The notes under the pieces are model-generated. The model was not told the origin of the DNA. It did not search any database and saw only the letters and a list, made by a program, of their open reading frames with translations. Position numbers and translations under genes: made by a program. This document shows positions 61,855 to 64,000 of a DNA stretch of 64,000 nucleotides, piece by piece. Origin of the DNA: G020354785 sp964461435 (GTDB lineage Bacteria; Bacteroidota; Bacteroidia; Bacteroidales; UBA10428); contig CAYWUI010000010.1 of assembly GCA_964461435.1 (NCBI GenBank), forward strand, positions 1 to 64,000, given 5' to 3'. The number at the start of each line of letters is the position of its first letter. The first letter of the stretch is position 1.

Positions 61855-62601
61855 ATGATAAACAATAAAATTATTACTGTTGTCCTTCCAGCATATAATG
61901 CTGAGAATACACTGGAGCAGACTTACAGGGAAATACCTGCCGATATTGTAGATAATGTGGTGCTTGTTGATGATTTAAGCAGCGATAAGACAATAGAAAA
62001 GGCCAGGGAACTGGGCATTAAACATATTATTGAACATCCGCACAATAAAGGATATGGGGGGAATCAGAAAACATGTTATAATAAGGCACTTGAACTTAAT
62101 TCCGATATTATAGTTATGCTTCATCCCGACTACCAGTATAGTCCGCGGCTAATACATTCCATGTGCTATCTTATTGCCAATGGTGTATATGAAGTGGTGC
62201 TGGGTTCAAGAATACTGGGAAGGGGTGCTATAAAAGGAGGTATGCCTGTTTATAAATACATCGCAAACCGTATGCTTACATTTATTCAAAACCTGCTTAT
62301 GAACCAGAAATTATCTGAATACCATACGGGCTACAGGGCATTTACCAGGAATGTGCTGCAGTCTGTCAATTATAAAGTAAATTCAGATGACTACATTTTC
62401 GATAACCAGGTTATAGCACAGATATTTTACGCAGGATTTGAAATAGCTGAGATCACATGCCCCACCAAATACTTCAGTGAAGCTTCATCAATAAATTTCA
62501 GAAGAAGCATCAGGTACGGACTGGGAGTTTTATTGAATTCAATAATGTATTTTCTTCAAAAAGCCGGGATATTTAAGTTTAAAATGTTTAAAAAGGCCTG
62601 A
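61855..62601 (+). CDS. glycosyltransferase family 2 (polyprenyl-phosphate type)
   Basis: 248 residues starting at ATG 61855, just after the GT39 stop; an upstream ATG at 61801 would overlap GT39 by 44 bases and add an unrelated N terminus. GT-A fold: ITVVLPAYNAENTLEQTYREI, VVLVDDLSSDKTIEKA, PHNKGYGGNQKTCYNKAL, VMLHPDYQYSPRLI with the DxD-type site, and the C-terminal YHTGYRAF. It resembles dolichol-phosphate mannose synthase-type enzymes. These charge a polyprenyl phosphate with the sugar used by GT39. Confidence 0.9.
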   Translation: MINNKIITVVLPAYNAENTLEQTYREIPADIVDNVVLVDDLSSDKTIEKARELGIKHIIEHPHNKGYGGNQKTCYNKALELNSDIIVMLHPDYQYSPRLIHSMCYLIANGVYEVVLGSRILGRGAIKGGMPVYKYIANRMLTFIQNLLMNQKLSEYHTGYRAFTRNVLQSVNYKVNSDDYIFDNQVIAQIFYAGFEIAEITCPTKYFSEASSINFRRSIRYGLGVLLNSIMYFLQKAGIFKFKMFKKA

Positions 62602-62662
62602 CTATTAATTTTCATTATATATTTTTACATATTACTTAATATCAAATTATCACAGTCAAACC

Positions 62663-63007
62663 ATGAATTATTGCAGGACAGGAATAATACCGGTCTTATT
62701 AATTGTATCATTTTTTTCAGCATATAATGGTATTGCACAGTCTCATATAATAAAATTTCAAAATTATTCTATTGAAGAGGGGTTGTCAAATCCCTGTGTT
62801 CAATGCATATATCAGGACAGGCAGGGGTATTTATGGATCGGCACTGAAGCCGGCGGTATAAATATTTTTGACAGGAAAAAAGGAGAATTTGTATATCTTT
62901 TTGATTATGGCCCTTTTAAAAATCTAAAGGGAAAAAATGCAAAAGCTCATAAATATGAGTCCGGTAGCGGAAGAGATGCAGTTAAATATACTTCTTTTTT
63001 AAATTGA
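62663..63007 (+). pseudogene. truncated two-component propeller-type gene
   Basis: 114 residues. Signal peptide (TGIIPVLLIVSFFSAYNGIAQ), then one propeller repeat: FQNYSIEEGLSNPCVQCIYQDRQGYLWIGTEAGGINIFDRKKGEF. This repeat is the N-terminal blade of large periplasmic sensors (reg_prop, Y_Y_Y, histidine kinase), which are normally over 900 residues. After residue 85 the sequence becomes lysine-rich and unrelated and stops. It is probably a gene remnant; a genuine short secreted protein is the alternative. Confidence 0.6.
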
Positions 63008-63063
63008 ATCTGTTTTTAACGATGTGATAATTAAGAATATTTAATTATCCGTTACAATACTTT

Positions 63064-64000
63064 ATGCTGATGAGCAATTACCTGGCGAAAATAAAGTTCT
63101 GTACAATCGGTGTTTTGATTCAAATATCCGTATGTTATTGTGTTGCCCAGGAAAATTCAGTCGTTAAGGGTAAAATTATTGATGCCGGCACCGGACTGCC
63201 GCTGGCAGGCGCTAATATTGCAGCTGACACCTCTCATGGAACAATATCGGATCCGGACGGTAATTATGTACTTGTATTAAAGACAGGGAGAACACATATC
63301 AGGTACCGGTTCATTGGATATAAAGCGATCAGTAAAACAGCAGATTTGGCCATGAATGATACCCTCGTCATTGATATCAGCATGGTTGCTGACATTACAA
63401 TGCTGGACGAGATTGTTGTAACGGCCGGCAAATACGAACAGAAGCTTTCCGATGTTACCGTGTCGCTTGATATCCTTAAGCCGAAGATGGTTGCCGTCAC
63501 AAATGCAACGTCAATGGAGATGATTATTAACCAGATGCCCGGTATTGATGTGCTGGACGGACAGGCAAGCATAAGAGGGGGAAGCGGCTACAGCTTCGGG
63601 GCAGGAAGCAGGGTGCTTGTGCTGGTTGACGATTTATCAATACTCTCTGCTGATGTGAGTGACGTAAAATGGGAATATTTGCCCGTGGAAAACATCTCCC
63701 AGGTGGAAATAATAAAAGGGGCTTCCTCTGTTTTATACGGATCCTCGGCCTTAAACGGGGTCATAAACATAAGGACAGCATATCCTAAAAGTGAACCGCA
63801 GACAAATATAAATATGTTCAGCGGCATGTATCTGAATCCCGCAAGGAAGGAACTTATATGGTGGAAGAGACAGCCTTTATTTGCGGGAGCCAGTTTCTTT
63901 CATTCGGCCCGGAAAGGCAACCTGGGCATTGTCATAGGAAGCTATATATACGGTGACGAGGGTTACAGGGAAAACGAAACAGACAGGAGGGCTAGATTTA
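63064..64000 (+). CDS. TonB-dependent receptor, cut by window end
   Basis: The first 312 residues of a larger protein. Signal peptide (IGVLIQISVCYCVAQ), then a carboxypeptidase-like regulatory domain (KGKIIDAGTGLPLAGANIAA, GTISDPDGNYVL) and a plug domain (DEIVVTAGKYEQKLSDVTVS, MEMIINQMPGIDVLDGQASIRGG, LVLVDDLSILSADVSDVKWEY, VSQVEIIKGASSVLYGSSALNG-like). The barrel begins near residue 250. No SusD is visible before the edge. Family substrate cannot be told. The start codon ATG at 63064 is chosen because the signal peptide begins 11 residues later. Confidence 0.9.
   Translation, partial: MLMSNYLAKIKFCTIGVLIQISVCYCVAQENSVVKGKIIDAGTGLPLAGANIAADTSHGTISDPDGNYVLVLKTGRTHIRYRFIGYKAISKTADLAMNDTLVIDISMVADITMLDEIVVTAGKYEQKLSDVTVSLDILKPKMVAVTNATSMEMIINQMPGIDVLDGQASIRGGSGYSFGAGSRVLVLVDDLSILSADVSDVKWEYLPVENISQVEIIKGASSVLYGSSALNGVINIRTAYPKSEPQTNINMFSGMYLNPARKELIWWKRQPLFAGASFFHSARKGNLGIVIGSYIYGDEGYRENETDRRARF

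Noticed and set aside
1..64000. tRNA, rRNA genes, insertion sequences, prophage or defence systems
   Set aside because: No recognisable cloverleaf, rRNA segment, transposase, phage or CRISPR/restriction gene was seen by reading; a dedicated scan could still find a divergent tRNA.

Overview
The window is a low-GC, scaffold-type piece of genome (three runs of exactly 100 N) from a Bacteroidota bacterium, probably an anaerobic or facultative relative of the Bacteroidales/Marinilabiliales; I cannot fix the order. The evidence is: promoter boxes of the Bacteroidota form TAnnTTTG with a TTG/TTTG box 18-20 bases upstream, few Shine-Dalgarno sequences, type IX secretion (T9SS) C-terminal sorting domains on two proteins, TonB-dependent receptors with a carboxypeptidase-like N-terminal domain, and several families typical of this phylum (LysM plus periplasmic-binding fusion, a TPR protein ending in VGCWINE, DUF2490, PepD, SLC13-CysQ).

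Layout. 0.3-13.7 kb: a GYD protein, leucyl/phenylalanyl-tRNA transferase, an aromatic amino acid decarboxylase, a sugar kinase fused to a RapZ C-terminal domain next to a sugar-nucleotidyltransferase, NhaA, CysH, MnmA, a response regulator-qmoC operon, and a VTC/DUF4956/DUF2490 cassette. 13.7-33 kb: a glycosyltransferase, a two-component system with an 11-bp tandem repeat upstream, a large SLC12-like permease, zwf-pgl, a membrane-anchored receiver protein, purC, phoH, a SAM hydroxide adenosyltransferase, mazG, a T9SS-sorted DUF362 protein and a TPR protein interrupted by a gap. 33-48.5 kb: an RRM RNA-binding protein, rubredoxin, pepD, a probable sulfate permease with cysQ, a TonB receptor, an acidic lipoprotein, then aprB-aprA-qmoA-qmoB, followed by a monooxygenase-like protein and an iron alcohol dehydrogenase. 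48.5-57 kb: outer-membrane protein, SRAP peptidase, ssb, a broken ABC ATPase, a receiver protein, a YihY protein, and hisG-EamA-hisD behind a structured leader. 57-64 kb: two tandem paralogous small-RNA-like units with FNR-type palindromes, an M1 peptidase, a PAP2/GT39/GT2 cluster, a truncated propeller gene and a TonB receptor cut by the window end.

How the genes work together. Sulfur metabolism is the main theme. An apparently complete APS reductase (AprAB) and its quinone-linked partner (QmoAB here, QmoC 31 kb away behind a response regulator) would couple the APS/sulfite interconversion to the quinone pool. CysH, CysQ and an SLC13 permease point to a separate assimilatory route. No sat or dsr gene lies in the window, so the direction of the Apr-Qmo reaction is open.

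The most novel-looking element is non-coding. Between hisD and the M1 peptidase are two roughly 107-nt units sharing blocks of 15, 7, 9 and 12 identical bases, each ending in a strong terminator. Each has a TGAT...ATCA palindrome centred about 85 nt upstream. They look like oxygen- or redox-regulated sibling small RNAs. The hisG leader (promoter, 18-codon ORF, long-range stem, terminator) is a second regulatory RNA candidate.
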